Source of the DNA: Catellatospora sp. IY07-71
GTDB lineage: Bacteria > Actinomycetota > Actinomycetes > Mycobacteriales > Micromonosporaceae
Direction: 5' to 3'
Assembly (NCBI RefSeq): GCF_018326265.1
Contig: NZ_AP023360.1
Coordinates: 5,799,501-5,863,500, forward strand
Length of the DNA: 64,000 nucleotides
The translations under genes were made by a program, and so were the position numbers. The notes below the pieces were generated by a model. It saw only the letters and a list, made by a program, of their open reading frames with translations. It ran no database searches and was not told the DNA's origin. Each line of letters begins with the position of its first letter. Positions within the stretch are counted from its first letter, which is position 1. Positions 7,646 through 16,255 of this stretch are shown in pieces.

Positions 7646-8629
7646 ATGATTGGCATCCCGAGCGACGACGAGGCCCTCGCCCAGACGTACCGCGCGTTCG
7701 CGCTGCGGGAGGCCGCCGGGCGCTCGCCGTCGTACGAGCGGCTGTGCCTGGGCGTGGCCGCCGACCCGGAGCTGCTCGCGCTGCTCGGCGCCCTGCCGCT
7801 GCCCAAGCGCCAGCCGAATCTGCTGCTCGGCGCGGTGCGGCTGCTCGGCGGGCCGGTCGCCGACTACCCGGCGTTTCGCGAGTTCGTGACCGGGCAGTGG
7901 GCCGCGGTCAGCGCGCAGATGCTCGCCCGCAGCACGCAGACCAACGAGGCCGGCCGCTGCGCCACGCTGCTGCCCGTGCTGGCCGCGCTGCCCCAGCCGC
8001 TGGCCCTGCTGGAGGTCGGCGCCTCGGCCGGGCTGTGCCTCTACCCCGACCGCTACCGGTACGCCTACGGCGAGCGCGCGCCGTTCGGCCCGGCGGACGG
8101 GCCGCTGCTGGAGTGCACCGTGGACGGACCCGTGCCCGTGCCCGCCGCGGTGCCGCAGGTGGTGTGGCGCGGCGGCATCGACCTCAACCCGCTCGACGTC
8201 ACCGCCCCCGGCGACGTGCGCTGGCTGGAGAGCCTGATCTGGCCCGAGCACACCGAGCGGGTGGCCCGGCTGCACGCCGCCGCCGCGATCGCCGCCGCGG
8301 ACCCGCCGGTGCTGGTCCGCGGCGACCTGAACGATTCCCTGCCCGCGCTCGTGGCGCGGGTCCCGGCCGGGGCGACGCTGGTGGTGTTCCACACCGCGGT
8401 GCTGGCCTACCTGGACACCGCCGCAGTGGAGCGCTTCGCCGCGCAGACGGCCGCGCTGGCCCGGCAGCGGCCCGGCACGGTGTGGCTGTCCAACGAGGCC
8501 GCGCACGTCGTGCCACAGGTCGCCCGGCAGCTGCCCGGCGGCGTTCCGCCGGGCCGGTTCGTGCTGGCGGTGGACGGGCGGCCGGTCGCCTTCACGATGG
8601 GCCACGGCCAAGGCGTCGAGTGGCTCTGA
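7646..8629 (+). CDS. DUF2332 domain-containing protein
   Basis: 327 aa. The pattern AFALREAAGRSPSYERLC, LPLPKRQPNLLLGAVRLL and LLEVGASAGLCLYPDRYRY identifies the DUF2332 family. The GASAGL motif suggests a Rossmann-like, methyltransferase-type fold, but no activity has been assigned as far as I know. There are no membrane segments or signal peptide. It is transcribed alone from a leaderless-type promoter. Confidence 0.85.
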   Translation: MIGIPSDDEALAQTYRAFALREAAGRSPSYERLCLGVAADPELLALLGALPLPKRQPNLLLGAVRLLGGPVADYPAFREFVTGQWAAVSAQMLARSTQTNEAGRCATLLPVLAALPQPLALLEVGASAGLCLYPDRYRYAYGERAPFGPADGPLLECTVDGPVPVPAAVPQVVWRGGIDLNPLDVTAPGDVRWLESLIWPEHTERVARLHAAAAIAAADPPVLVRGDLNDSLPALVARVPAGATLVVFHTAVLAYLDTAAVERFAAQTAALARQRPGTVWLSNEAAHVVPQVARQLPGGVPPGRFVLAVDGRPVAFTMGHGQGVEWL

Positions 8630-8739
8630 CCGACCGGCCATGATCGTCGGGCCGGGCGGGCCGCCCCGTGATTCACCGGATGCCAACCCGCACGCGTACC
8701 CCTAAAGTGAGGCCTTCTAACGCTGCGGAGGGGACGACG

Positions 8740-9471
8740 ATGACCGAACGGTCCGCAAGCCCTTCCGCACCGCGGCGCGACTACGACGTGTCCTCGACCG
8801 ACCTCGTTGCCAGCACCGTCGTCGGGCTCGCGGTCCTGGTAGGAGGCGTGGGACTCGCCTCGCTGGCGCTGGCCGTGTGCACGACCGTGCTCGCCGGCTT
8901 CGGCCTGACCATGGTCAACGTCGCGCTGCCCGGCCTGGCGTTCGGGTTCGCACTGCTCGACGCCGCCCCGCGCGGCGCGAGCCGGCTGCGGCAGGCGGCC
9001 GCCCTCGCCGTGGCCACCGTCGTCGGCCTGGGCGCACTGGGCCTGTCCTGGGGCGTGTCCGGGGTGGCCATGCGCCAGCTCGCCCCCGCCGACTACGTCG
9101 GCCGGTACGGGCAGCGCACCGAGGTCACCGTCGCCGACGCCGACTGCCGCCACGGCACCATCTGGACCAGCGGCCCCCGCGCGGACTTCCACTGCCACGG
9201 CGCCACCTGGCAGGCCGGCGGGCAGCTGCAGCGCGGCCGGCTGACCCTGCTCTACCAGGAGCTGGAGGCCCGCGCGCAGAGCACCACCATCGAGGCGTAC
9301 GTGCTCGCCGACAACGGCTACAGCGTGCAGCGCGTCGGCGAGGTCGAGTCGTGGGCGTACTGGGCCGGGCGTCCACTGTGGCTGCTGCTGGCCGGGATGC
9401 CGCTGCTCGCCGCGGGGGTGCTGGCCCGGCGGCGGCTGGTGGTGCGCTGGATCCCCGCCACCCGGCGCTGA
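8740..9471 (+). CDS. Four-helix membrane protein of unknown function
   Basis: 243 aa. GGAGGGG lies 6 nt before the ATG at 8740, which fixes the start. Hydrophobic helices cover about 22-45, 50-70, 85-105 and 210-230. The loop between helices 3 and 4 (about 110-205) is soluble, probably external, and carries two cysteines (DCRHGTIW and DFHCHGATW) that could pair. I do not recognise the family. It shares direction with its neighbours but is not overlapped with them. Confidence 0.7.
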   Translation: MTERSASPSAPRRDYDVSSTDLVASTVVGLAVLVGGVGLASLALAVCTTVLAGFGLTMVNVALPGLAFGFALLDAAPRGASRLRQAAALAVATVVGLGALGLSWGVSGVAMRQLAPADYVGRYGQRTEVTVADADCRHGTIWTSGPRADFHCHGATWQAGGQLQRGRLTLLYQELEARAQSTTIEAYVLADNGYSVQRVGEVESWAYWAGRPLWLLLAGMPLLAAGVLARRRLVVRWIPATRR

Positions 9472-9535
9472 GCCCGCGGCCGGCACCCCGCGGAATGGCG
9501 ACACCTGTGCTGCCGGAGGGCTTGACGGGCGGACC

Positions 9536-9541
9536 TACCGT
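9536..9541 (+). promoter_or_regulatory. -10 hexamer TACCGT, leaderless start at 9548
   Basis: TACCGT ends 6 nt before the GTG at 9548. Confidence 0.5.
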
Positions 9542-9547
9542 GCGGGC

Positions 9548-10378
9548 GTGGTCCGTGTCCCCGCGCCGTCGCGTGTCATCGCGTCCGTCACCGCGCTGAC
9601 GGTGTGCAGCGTGGCCGCGCTGCCGCTGTACGAGTCCGGCACGGTCGGGCCGAGCGCGCTGCTGATCCCGGTGGCGCTGCTGCTGGTGGTGTCGTGGCTG
9701 GTCCGGATGGCGCAGTGGGTCGCCGCGGCCGGCGCCCCGGCCCAACCGGGCGAACTCGTCCTGCACCTGGCCCAGGGCGCGCCGCCGGCCGAGCGCGGCC
9801 GCGCGATGCGGACCGCCGGCCGGATCAGCCGCGCCGGCGGCATCGATCCGGCACCACGGGGGTACGCCGCCTGGGCCGTGCTCACCGACCGGCGTGGCCG
9901 CCGCCTGCACCAGCGCGTCGTGTGGGAGCCGTGGCTGCGCGACCTGACCGGGCCGCACGCGGTGCGGGTGCGCCGCCGGGCCGGGGTCACCGTGATCGAC
10001 GTCGACGGCCGGGGGCGGCTGTGGCCGGCGAGCCTGGCCCTGTCCCGCAGTCCCTGGGGCGTGAAGCTGGTCCCGCTGGGCGGGCGTGCCGGGACCGGCC
10101 TGACCCGCTGGCGGCTGCTGGCGGTGCTGCTGCCGGTGGCCGCGCTGGGCGCCGTCCCGCACCTGGCCGACGGTGACGTGCCCGCGGTGCTGTGGGCGCT
10201 GGCGTATGTGACCGCGCTGACGTTCGCGATCGGCCAGTGGTTCGGGATCGTGCCGCCCGGTGCGCCGCTCGCCGGGCAGCCGCCGGAGGCGGGTCCGGGG
10301 AAGGCGGCCAAGCCGCCGCGGCAGCGCTCGAAGAGCGAGGGCTCCCGGCGGGGGCAGCCGCGCGGGCAGCGCCGCTGA
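9548..10378 (+). CDS. Membrane protein of unknown function
   Basis: 276 aa. Two hydrophobic segments near the N-terminus (about 8-24 and 32-52) form a hairpin, then a soluble domain of about 130 residues, then two more helices (about 194-212 and 216-235). The C-terminal tail of about 35 residues is rich in Lys, Arg, Gln and Pro and must be cytoplasmic. I do not recognise the family. The start is a GTG with a -10-like hexamer 6 nt upstream. Confidence 0.65.
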   Translation: MVRVPAPSRVIASVTALTVCSVAALPLYESGTVGPSALLIPVALLLVVSWLVRMAQWVAAAGAPAQPGELVLHLAQGAPPAERGRAMRTAGRISRAGGIDPAPRGYAAWAVLTDRRGRRLHQRVVWEPWLRDLTGPHAVRVRRRAGVTVIDVDGRGRLWPASLALSRSPWGVKLVPLGGRAGTGLTRWRLLAVLLPVAALGAVPHLADGDVPAVLWALAYVTALTFAIGQWFGIVPPGAPLAGQPPEAGPGKAAKPPRQRSKSEGSRRGQPRGQRR

Positions 10379-10409
10379 GCCGGCGCCGCCGCCTGTCGGC
10401 ACCGGCCCG

Positions 10410-10415
10410 TATAGT
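10410..10415 (+). promoter_or_regulatory. -10 hexamer TATAGT
   Basis: TATAGT, close to the consensus, lies 27 nt before the ATG at 10443 and would give a short leader of about 20 nt. It is one of the strongest -10 elements in the window. Confidence 0.45.
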
Positions 10416-10442
10416 CCCGCTGATCATTGTGGACGATCGGTG

Positions 10443-11303
10443 ATGGACGGGCTGATGGAGATGGACTACCTGGCCGCCGCCCTGGCCCTGGCGCAGGCGC
10501 CCGCGGAGCGCTCGGCCACGGCCGGGGCCGCGTTCGCGGCGTTCGAGGTCACGCACGGGCGGCCGCTGCCCCGGGCGGTGCGCGACTGGTACCGCCTGGC
10601 CTGCGCCCGTACGGTGCTGGAGCCCGACGGCGCCGATCTCGTGCTGGCGGCGGAGCAGCTGGGCGGCCCGGCGACCTACTGGTGGCCCGCCGACGGCGAC
10701 GACTGGCCGCCGGACCTCGAGGAGCAGGAGGAGCGGGAGTTCGACCCGGTCGCGGCGGGCCTGCTGCCCTTCCTCGACGAGAACCAGGGCGGCTACAGCC
10801 TGGCGGTTCGGCTGGACGGGTCGGCCGACCCGCCTGTGCTGATCTCCTGGTTCGGGTTCCGCCCGGATGGGTGGAGCCCGCACGCGGCGAGCTTCTCCGA
10901 GTGGGTCTTCACGCGGGTGTGGGACCTGCCGCTGCTGCGCGGCGCGGGCTGGCTGTGCGACACGGTGCCGGACGTCGCGCAGGCGGAGCTGGCGGCCTTG
11001 GCGCAGCGGCTCACGGCCCGCCCGCAGACGGTGTCGGACAGCCCGCTGCCCGGTCCTGCGCAGGTGGCCCACCGCTTCGCCGGTCCCGGCGACCGGCAGC
11101 GGGCGCTGCTGCTGTCGCCGTACGCCGTCGGCGGCACCTGGTCGGTGCTGCTGTGGGCCGCCACGGAAGACCTGCTGGTGGAGCTGTGCGCCGCGGTGCG
11201 CTCGGTGCTGGCGGCGCCGTTCGAGCCGACCGGCGCCTATCGGCCCGACGAGGTGGCCGGGCGGGCCCTGGCACGGCTCGCCGCCGGGGAGGTGACGCGC
11301 TGA
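10443..11303 (+). CDS. SMI1/KNR4-like (SUKH) protein, probable
   Basis: 286 aa. The segment LPRAVRDWYRLACARTVLE near residue 40 resembles the opening of SMI1/KNR4 (SUKH) domains, and the acidic and tryptophan-rich stretch TYWWPADGDDWPP fits too. SUKH proteins often act as immunity partners of polymorphic toxins, but no toxin gene is adjacent. A GTG codon directly precedes the ATG and could be used instead. Its stop overlaps the next start by one base (TGATG), so the two genes are translationally coupled. Confidence 0.6.
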   Translation: MDGLMEMDYLAAALALAQAPAERSATAGAAFAAFEVTHGRPLPRAVRDWYRLACARTVLEPDGADLVLAAEQLGGPATYWWPADGDDWPPDLEEQEEREFDPVAAGLLPFLDENQGGYSLAVRLDGSADPPVLISWFGFRPDGWSPHAASFSEWVFTRVWDLPLLRGAGWLCDTVPDVAQAELAALAQRLTARPQTVSDSPLPGPAQVAHRFAGPGDRQRALLLSPYAVGGTWSVLLWAATEDLLVELCAAVRSVLAAPFEPTGAYRPDEVAGRALARLAAGEVTR

Positions 11304-11947
11304 TGTGCGCCGACCTGTCCCCGCGCCTGCGGGAGCTGCCCGAGCGCCCGGAGGCCGTCCCGGTCTCGGCGTGGCACGGCTTCTTCGCCGACCCGGACGG
11401 GTTCGCCGGGCACCTGGCCCGGGCCGCCGTCGCACTGACGGGTGCCCAGGCGAGGGACTGGCTCACGGCGCACCGGGCGAAGTACCCGGCCGGTATCCCC
11501 GGCACCACCGCTTACGTGGCGCACGCCGAGCTGCGGCACCGGTTCCTCTTCACCGGCCCGGTCCGGGCCAGCGGGGCGCTGACCGCGGCCGACGCGGTCA
11601 CCGAATGGTCCGAGCTGGCCTGGTGGCAGGCGATGCTGGCGCTGCACGTCGCCGCGGTGTTCGGCGCCGACCCCACCGATCCGGCGCGGGTCCGTGACCT
11701 GCTGGCGCTATGGCGGGTACGCGGCGAGCCGCCGCCGGCCGGTGACTTCCCGGCCCCGGACGAGGCGCGGCTGCGGGAGCTGACACCGCGGCTGGCGGTG
11801 TCGCTGGGGCGGCTGACGGGCCGGCGCGGCAGCCGGCAGACCGAGTTCGTGCCCGACCCGACCTGCGGCACGCTGCGGCAGTTCGACGCGCGCACGTTGA
11901 TGCCGCTGGCGAACCGGGCGGTCAAGCACTTCCGCGCGATCGTGTGA
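11303..11947 (+). CDS. Hypothetical protein coupled to the SMI1-like gene
   Basis: 214 aa starting at the ATG that shares one base with the preceding stop. It is soluble and helical, with DWLTAHRAKYPAGIPGTTAY near residue 50 and a basic C-terminus ending in LANRAVKHFRAIV. I do not recognise a family. The coupling to the SMI1-like gene suggests that the two products act together. A strong 18-bp hairpin ends the unit just after the stop. Confidence 0.65.
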   Translation: MCADLSPRLRELPERPEAVPVSAWHGFFADPDGFAGHLARAAVALTGAQARDWLTAHRAKYPAGIPGTTAYVAHAELRHRFLFTGPVRASGALTAADAVTEWSELAWWQAMLALHVAAVFGADPTDPARVRDLLALWRVRGEPPPAGDFPAPDEARLRELTPRLAVSLGRLTGRRGSRQTEFVPDPTCGTLRQFDARTLMPLANRAVKHFRAIV

Positions 11948-11948
11948 A

Positions 11949-11993
11949 CACGCGAATGGGCCCCCGAAACACTTCCGGGGGCCCATTCGCGTG
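11949..11993. terminator. Bidirectional terminator, 18-bp perfect stem
   Basis: Arms 11949-11966 and 11976-11993 are exact reverse complements around a 9-nt loop. It sits between two convergent genes, only 2 bases after one stop codon and 6 bases from the other, so it can serve both. Confidence 0.85.
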
Positions 11994-11998
11994 GCCGC

Positions 11999-12349
11999 TC
12001 AGGTGGTGGTGCGGCGGCGACGACGGCGGACAGGGCCGTCGTCGGCGATGAAGGTGCGGGTCAGCGCCATCGCGATGACGATGCCGATGACCGCGCACAC
12101 CAGCTGCGTGAGCAGCTCGGCCCAGCTCCACGTGAGGTGCAGGCCGACCCAGTCCCAGTCCCACCGGGCGGGCCACGTGTTCTCCCAGCCCATCTGGCGG
12201 GCCACCCAGGTGCCCGACAGCGCCGCCAGGATGCCCACGAACCCGGTGGCGATGACTCCGATGTCCTGGCGGCCGGGCAGGATCAGCCGGCCGAGGGTGC
12301 CGATGAAGATTCCGATCAGGATTGCGCTGAGGATTCCGGTCGCCGTCAT
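11999..12349 (-). CDS. GlsB/YeaQ/YmgE-type small membrane protein
   Basis: 116 aa. The glycine-spaced helix pattern ILIGIFIGTLGRLILPGRQD and the later GFVGILAALSG match the transglycosylase-associated (GlsB/YeaQ/YmgE) family of small stress-linked membrane proteins. The usual family length is 80-90 residues. The extra length here is a tryptophan-rich loop (about 52-72) before the last helix and an Arg/Thr tail. The exact role is not known. It is convergent with the preceding gene. Confidence 0.78.
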   Translation of the reverse strand: MTATGILSAILIGIFIGTLGRLILPGRQDIGVIATGFVGILAALSGTWVARQMGWENTWPARWDWDWVGLHLTWSWAELLTQLVCAVIGIVIAMALTRTFIADDGPVRRRRRRTTT

Positions 12350-12436
12350 GGCGCGTGCCTACCCCCGCGCGCCGATCCTTAATCGCGGCACCGGTTCCGG
12401 GCGTAAAACCGCTGGCCGGGTGGCACCTCGGGCGGG

Positions 12437-12442
12437 TACAAC
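12437..12442 (+). promoter_or_regulatory. -10-like TACAAC, leaderless start at 12450
   Basis: TACAAC ends 7 nt before the GTG at 12450. The last base departs from TANNNT, so support is weaker than for the other sites. Confidence 0.35.
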
Positions 12443-12449
12443 AGTCGGC

Positions 12450-13235
12450 GTGATCGTGAAGTATCCGCGTACGCCGCACCTGGCCGGCTCGCGCCTGCAG
12501 CCCGGCGACGAGGACCTGGCGCAGGTGCCGTTCGCGCAGCTGCGGGGCCGGCACGTGGTCGTCGAGGAGAAGCTGGACGGCGCGAACGCGGGCATCAGCT
12601 TCACCGCCGAGGGCGAGCTGCGCCTGCAGTCGCGCGGGCACTACCTGACCGGCGGGCCCCGCGAGCGGCAGTTCGCGGTGCTCAAGTCGTGGGCGGCGAC
12701 GGTCGCGCCGCTGCTGTGGCCGCGGCTGGGCGGGCGCTACGTCTGCTACGGCGAGTGGATGTACGCCAAGCACACCGTCTTCTACGACGCGCTGCCGCAC
12801 TACTTCTGCGAGTTCGACGTGCTGGACACGGCCACGGGCACGTTCCTGGACACCCCGGGCCGACGGGAGCTGCTGGCGGGCCTGCCGGTGACGAGCGTGC
12901 CGGTGCTCGCGGCGGGGCCGTTCACGCGGCTGGAGCAGCTGACGGCGCTGGTCGGGCCGTCGCGGTGCCGTACGCCGGGCTGGCGGGACGCGCTGGCCGG
13001 GGCGGCGGCCGAGGCCGGGGTCGACCCGGAGCGGGCGGCGGCCGAGTCGGACCGGGCCGACGAGATGGAGGGCCTGTACTTGAAGGTGGAGGAGGGCGGC
13101 CGGGTGGTGGAGCGCTACAAGTGGGTGCGCCACGGCTTCCTGACGGCGGTGCTGGACTCGGGTTCGCACTGGGCGGACCGGCCGATCGTCGCCAACCGGC
13201 TGGCCGACCCGGAGGTGCTGTATGCGGGCCTTTGA
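12450..13235 (+). CDS. ATP-dependent RNA ligase
   Basis: 261 aa. It would seal 3'-OH and 5'-phosphate RNA ends through a lysyl-AMP intermediate. The nucleotidyltransferase motifs are in order: motif I EKLDGAN with Lys41 as the AMP acceptor, motif Ia-like QSRGHYL near 60, motif III-like FCEFDVLD near 119, motif IV EGLYLKVE and motif V RYKWVRHGF. It is compact and lacks an extra domain. Its last 14 bases overlap the next gene, an HD-Pnk end-healing enzyme, so the pair would form a break-repair unit. The GTG start is set by the lack of a ribosome binding site and the upstream hexamer. Confidence 0.85.
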   Translation: MIVKYPRTPHLAGSRLQPGDEDLAQVPFAQLRGRHVVVEEKLDGANAGISFTAEGELRLQSRGHYLTGGPRERQFAVLKSWAATVAPLLWPRLGGRYVCYGEWMYAKHTVFYDALPHYFCEFDVLDTATGTFLDTPGRRELLAGLPVTSVPVLAAGPFTRLEQLTALVGPSRCRTPGWRDALAGAAAEAGVDPERAAAESDRADEMEGLYLKVEEGGRVVERYKWVRHGFLTAVLDSGSHWADRPIVANRLADPEVLYAGL

Positions 13236-14370
13236 GCGGCTGTGCCCGCAGGGCCCCGGCTGGGCGCTGGACTGGGCGGCGGCCGAGGCGGAGTTCGGGT
13301 GGCTGCGGCGGCTGGCCGGGGTCGAGCAGGATCCGGTGCACCACGCCGAGGGCGACGTGCTGACCCATACCCGGATGGCGGCCCAGGCGCTGGCGGACCT
13401 GCCGCAGTGGCGGGCGCTGCCGCGCCCGCGGCAGGTGCGGCTGTTCGCGGCGGTGCTGCTGCACGACGTGGCCAAGCCGGACTGCACCCGGCGCGAGGGC
13501 GAGCGGGTGACCGCGCACGGGCATTCGCGCCGCGGTGAGCTGCTGGCGCGGCGGATCCTGTGGGAGGCGGGCGCGCCGATCGCGTGGCGCGAGCACGTGG
13601 CGGCGCTGGTGCGCCACCACCAGGTGCCGTTCTGGGCGCTGGAGCGGCCGGACCTGGAGCAGATCGTGCTGCGGGTGTCGCTGACGGCCTGCAACGAGGA
13701 TCTGGCGCTGCTGGCCACGGCGGACATCCTGGGCCGGGTGTGCGCGGACGCCGACGCGGTGCGGGAGAACATCGAGCTGTTCCGGCAGTACTGCGCCGAG
13801 CTGGGGGTGCTGGACGGGCCGTGGCCCTTCGCCTCCGACCACGCGCGGTTCACGTACTTCCGCACGCCGGGGCGGGACCCGCGGTATGCGGCGTACGACG
13901 ACACGCGGCTGACGGTGACGGTGCTGTCGGGGCTGCCCGGGGCGGGCAAGGACACGTGGCTGGCCGGACACCGCCCGGACCTGCCGGTGGTGAGCCTGGA
14001 CGCGCTGCGGGCGGAGCTGGGGGTCAGCCCGGCCGGGGACCAGCGGGCGGTGGCCGCGGCGGCGTACGAGCGCTCGCGGGAGCACCTGCGGGCGGGCCGG
14101 GCGTTCGTGTGGAACGCGACGAACGTGTCACGCCAGCACCGGGAGATCTGCATCGGGCTGGCGGCGTCCTACGGCGCCCGGGTGGAGCTGGTGTCGCTGG
14201 AGGCGCCGCCGGGGGTGCTGCGGGCCCGCAACGAGCGGCGGCAGGCGCGGGTGCCGGCGGCGGTGCTGGAGCGGCTCATCGGCAGGTGGGAGACCCCGGA
14301 CCTGACCGAGGCGCACACCTTACACCTGGTGGACACGAATGATCGTGCATCTCACGTGATCAGATCGTGA
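13222..14370 (+). CDS. HD-Pnk: HD phosphoesterase fused to polynucleotide 5'-kinase
   Basis: 382 aa in two domains. Residues 35-180 are an HD domain: His49, the HD pair at 81-82, the histidine cluster at 99-101 and HH at 132-133. Residues 230-382 are a P-loop kinase with GLPGAGKDT at 237-245 and the putative general base Asp260 in VSLDAL. Together they would remove 2',3'-cyclic phosphate ends and phosphorylate 5'-OH ends, preparing RNA for the ligase encoded just upstream. HD-Pnk from Runella slithyformis has been shown biochemically to have these activities. The gene overlaps the ligase gene by 14 bp. Confidence 0.88.
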   Translation: MRAFERLCPQGPGWALDWAAAEAEFGWLRRLAGVEQDPVHHAEGDVLTHTRMAAQALADLPQWRALPRPRQVRLFAAVLLHDVAKPDCTRREGERVTAHGHSRRGELLARRILWEAGAPIAWREHVAALVRHHQVPFWALERPDLEQIVLRVSLTACNEDLALLATADILGRVCADADAVRENIELFRQYCAELGVLDGPWPFASDHARFTYFRTPGRDPRYAAYDDTRLTVTVLSGLPGAGKDTWLAGHRPDLPVVSLDALRAELGVSPAGDQRAVAAAAYERSREHLRAGRAFVWNATNVSRQHREICIGLAASYGARVELVSLEAPPGVLRARNERRQARVPAAVLERLIGRWETPDLTEAHTLHLVDTNDRASHVIRS

Positions 14371-14379
14371 TCGATGTCC

Positions 14380-14385
14380 TAGAGT
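14380..14385 (+). promoter_or_regulatory. -10 hexamer TAGAGT, leaderless start at 14392
   Basis: TAGAGT ends 6 nt before the GTG at 14392. Directly upstream, CGTGATC occurs twice, at 14355-14361 and 14366-14372, an 11-bp repeat spacing that could be an operator. Confidence 0.5.
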
Positions 14386-14391
14386 AAGCAA

Positions 14392-15195
14392 GTGATCGAG
14401 TCGCGGAGCGTTACCGACGCACTACGCATAGCTGCCGAAAGGCGCCAAACCTGCGGTTTCTTCTTCGACTTCGACGGGACCCTGTCCGAGATCCGCGACG
14501 ACCCCACCAGCGTCGTCCCGGTCCCGGGGGTCGTCGAGGCCGTCGCCGAGATCGCCGCACGCGTCCGCACCGTCGCGGTCGTGTCCGGCCGGCCGGTGGA
14601 GTTCCTGCAGCGGCACTTCGGCGCGCAGCCGGTACGCCTCTACGGCCTCTACGGCATGGAGTCCATGGACGCCCACGGCACCCTGTGGACCGACCCCGAG
14701 GTGCTGCCCTGGGTGTCGGCCGTGGAGGAGGTCGTCAAACGGGCCGTGACCGAGCTGGACCCCGACGTGCTCGTCGAGGACAAGCGCCTGTCCGTCGCAC
14801 TGCACTACCGCACCGCCCCGCACCTGCGCGGCCAGGTCGAGACCTGGGGCGGGCACCGCGCCGCCGAGTACGGCCTGTCCCCGCTGCCCGGCCGGATGGT
14901 CCTGGAGCTCAAGCCGCCGATCCGCCGCGACAAGGGCGGCGTCATCCGCACCGCCACCGGCGACCTCGACTGCGTCTGGTACTTCGGCGACGACCTGGGC
15001 GACCTGCCCGCGCTGACCGCGCTCGCCGACCGGGCCGCGGCCGACCCGGCCTTCCGCGTGTTCCGGGTCGGGGTGTCCAACCCCGAAACCGGCGAGCAGG
15101 TCGCCGCGATGATGGACGTCGTGGTCAACAGCCCGCACGACCTGGTGCCGCTGCTGCGCCGCGCCGCCGACGCCTGCACCCCCACCCACCGGTGA
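14392..15195 (+). CDS. otsB: Trehalose-6-phosphate phosphatase
   Basis: 267 aa HAD-superfamily phosphatase that would convert trehalose-6-phosphate to trehalose in the cytoplasm. HAD motif I is FFDFDGTLSE with nucleophile Asp26 and acid/base Asp28. Motif II is VVSGRP, motif III is the lysine in RRDKGG, and motif IV is FGDDLGDLPAL. GLYGMES corresponds to the trehalose-phosphatase cap region. No otsA is adjacent. The pfkB-type and surE genes downstream are in the same direction, so all three may respond to sugar-phosphate status. The start is GTG with TAGAGT upstream. Confidence 0.88.
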   Translation: MIESRSVTDALRIAAERRQTCGFFFDFDGTLSEIRDDPTSVVPVPGVVEAVAEIAARVRTVAVVSGRPVEFLQRHFGAQPVRLYGLYGMESMDAHGTLWTDPEVLPWVSAVEEVVKRAVTELDPDVLVEDKRLSVALHYRTAPHLRGQVETWGGHRAAEYGLSPLPGRMVLELKPPIRRDKGGVIRTATGDLDCVWYFGDDLGDLPALTALADRAAADPAFRVFRVGVSNPETGEQVAAMMDVVVNSPHDLVPLLRRAADACTPTHR

Positions 15196-15198
15196 TCA

Positions 15199-15234
15199 CC
15201 GGCGCCGGACGGTGATTGAATCGCCCGGCGCCGG
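15199..15234. repeat. Paired CCGGCGCCGG palindromes
   Basis: The 10-bp palindrome CCGGCGCCGG occurs at 15199-15208 and 15225-15234, between otsB and the pfkB-type gene, and another palindrome GGTGATCACC overlaps the otsB stop at 15191-15200. The region can form a GC-rich hairpin, perhaps a weak terminator. Confidence 0.5.
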
Positions 15235-15248
15235 GGTAAGCGACGATC

Positions 15249-16255
15249 ATGCCGGAATCCGTCATGGTGTTCGCACCGTCCCCGCAGCTCACCGTCACCG
15301 TCGAGCAGGTCGGCGACGAGGAGCAGGAGATCCACCTGCACGCGGGCGGGCAGGGCGTCTGGGTCGCCCGCATGATCAAATCTCTGGGTGTACGCGCCGT
15401 GCTGTGCTCCGCCTTCGGCGACGAGACCGGCCGCGTCGTGCGCAACCTCATCCTCGACGAGGGCCTGGAGCTCGGCGCGGTCGACGTCGCCGCCCGCAAC
15501 GGCGCCTACGTGCACGACCGCCGCGACGGGCAGCGCCGCGAGGTCGCCGAGGCCCCCGGCCGGCCGCTGAGCCGCCACGAGCAGGACGAGCTCTACAACG
15601 TCGCGCTCGCCGAGGGCCTGCGCGCCAAGGTCGCCGTGCTGACCGGCGTCGCCGACCCGCAGATCCTGCCCCCGACGTGTTCCGGCGGCTGGCCCAGGAC
15701 CTGCGCCGCAACGGCACCACCGTCGTCGCGGACCTGTCCGGCGACTACCTCACGGCGGTCCTGGAGGGCGGCGTCGACGTGCTCAAGGTGTCGCACGAGG
15801 AGCTGCTGCGCGACGGCATGGCCCCCGACGACAGCATCCCGTCGCTGGTGGCGGGCTTGTTCAAGCTGCGCGAGGACGGCGCCGCCAACGTCATCCTCAG
15901 CCGGGCCGAACATCCCGCGTTCGTCCTCATCGACGGCGAGGTCAACCAGGTCGAGCTGCCCCGGCTGGAACCGGCCGACCACCGCGGCGCGGGCGACTCG
16001 ATGACCGCCGGCGTCGCCGCGACGCTGGCCCGCGGCGGCGAACTGGCCGAGGCGGTCCGCACCGGCGCGGCCGCGGGCGCGCTCAACGTCACCCGGCACG
16101 GCCTGGGCACCGGCCGCGCCGACGTCATCGCCCAGTTCACCACCCGCGTCGAGCTGACGCCGGTGCCCGGCGGCGCGGCCGCGCCCCCGCCCGAGCCCGA
16201 ACGTTCCGGCCACATGTCCCCCGAGCAGCTCGCGGAGAAGGTGACGCATTCATGA
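15249..16255 (+). pseudogene. PfkB/1-phosphofructokinase-type kinase, frameshifted
   Basis: The first reading frame (from 15249) encodes the N-terminal half of a PfkB sugar kinase: HLHAGGQGVWVARMIKSLGV and CSAFGDETGRVV. The second half continues in another frame from about 15675: FRRLAQDLRRNG, VLKVSHEELL, and the catalytic DHRGAGDSMTAGV. The break is at the C5 run 15669-15673, where one more C would restore a single frame of about 335 aa. Codon quality is good on both sides, so this is either a consensus error or a very recent mutation. If intact it would phosphorylate a sugar or sugar phosphate. Its stop overlaps surE by 4 bp. Confidence 0.82.

Noticed and set aside
15669-15673. Programmed frameshift in the PfkB gene
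   Set aside because: A C run alone is weak evidence: I see no slippery heptamer with a downstream structure. An error or mutation is simpler.
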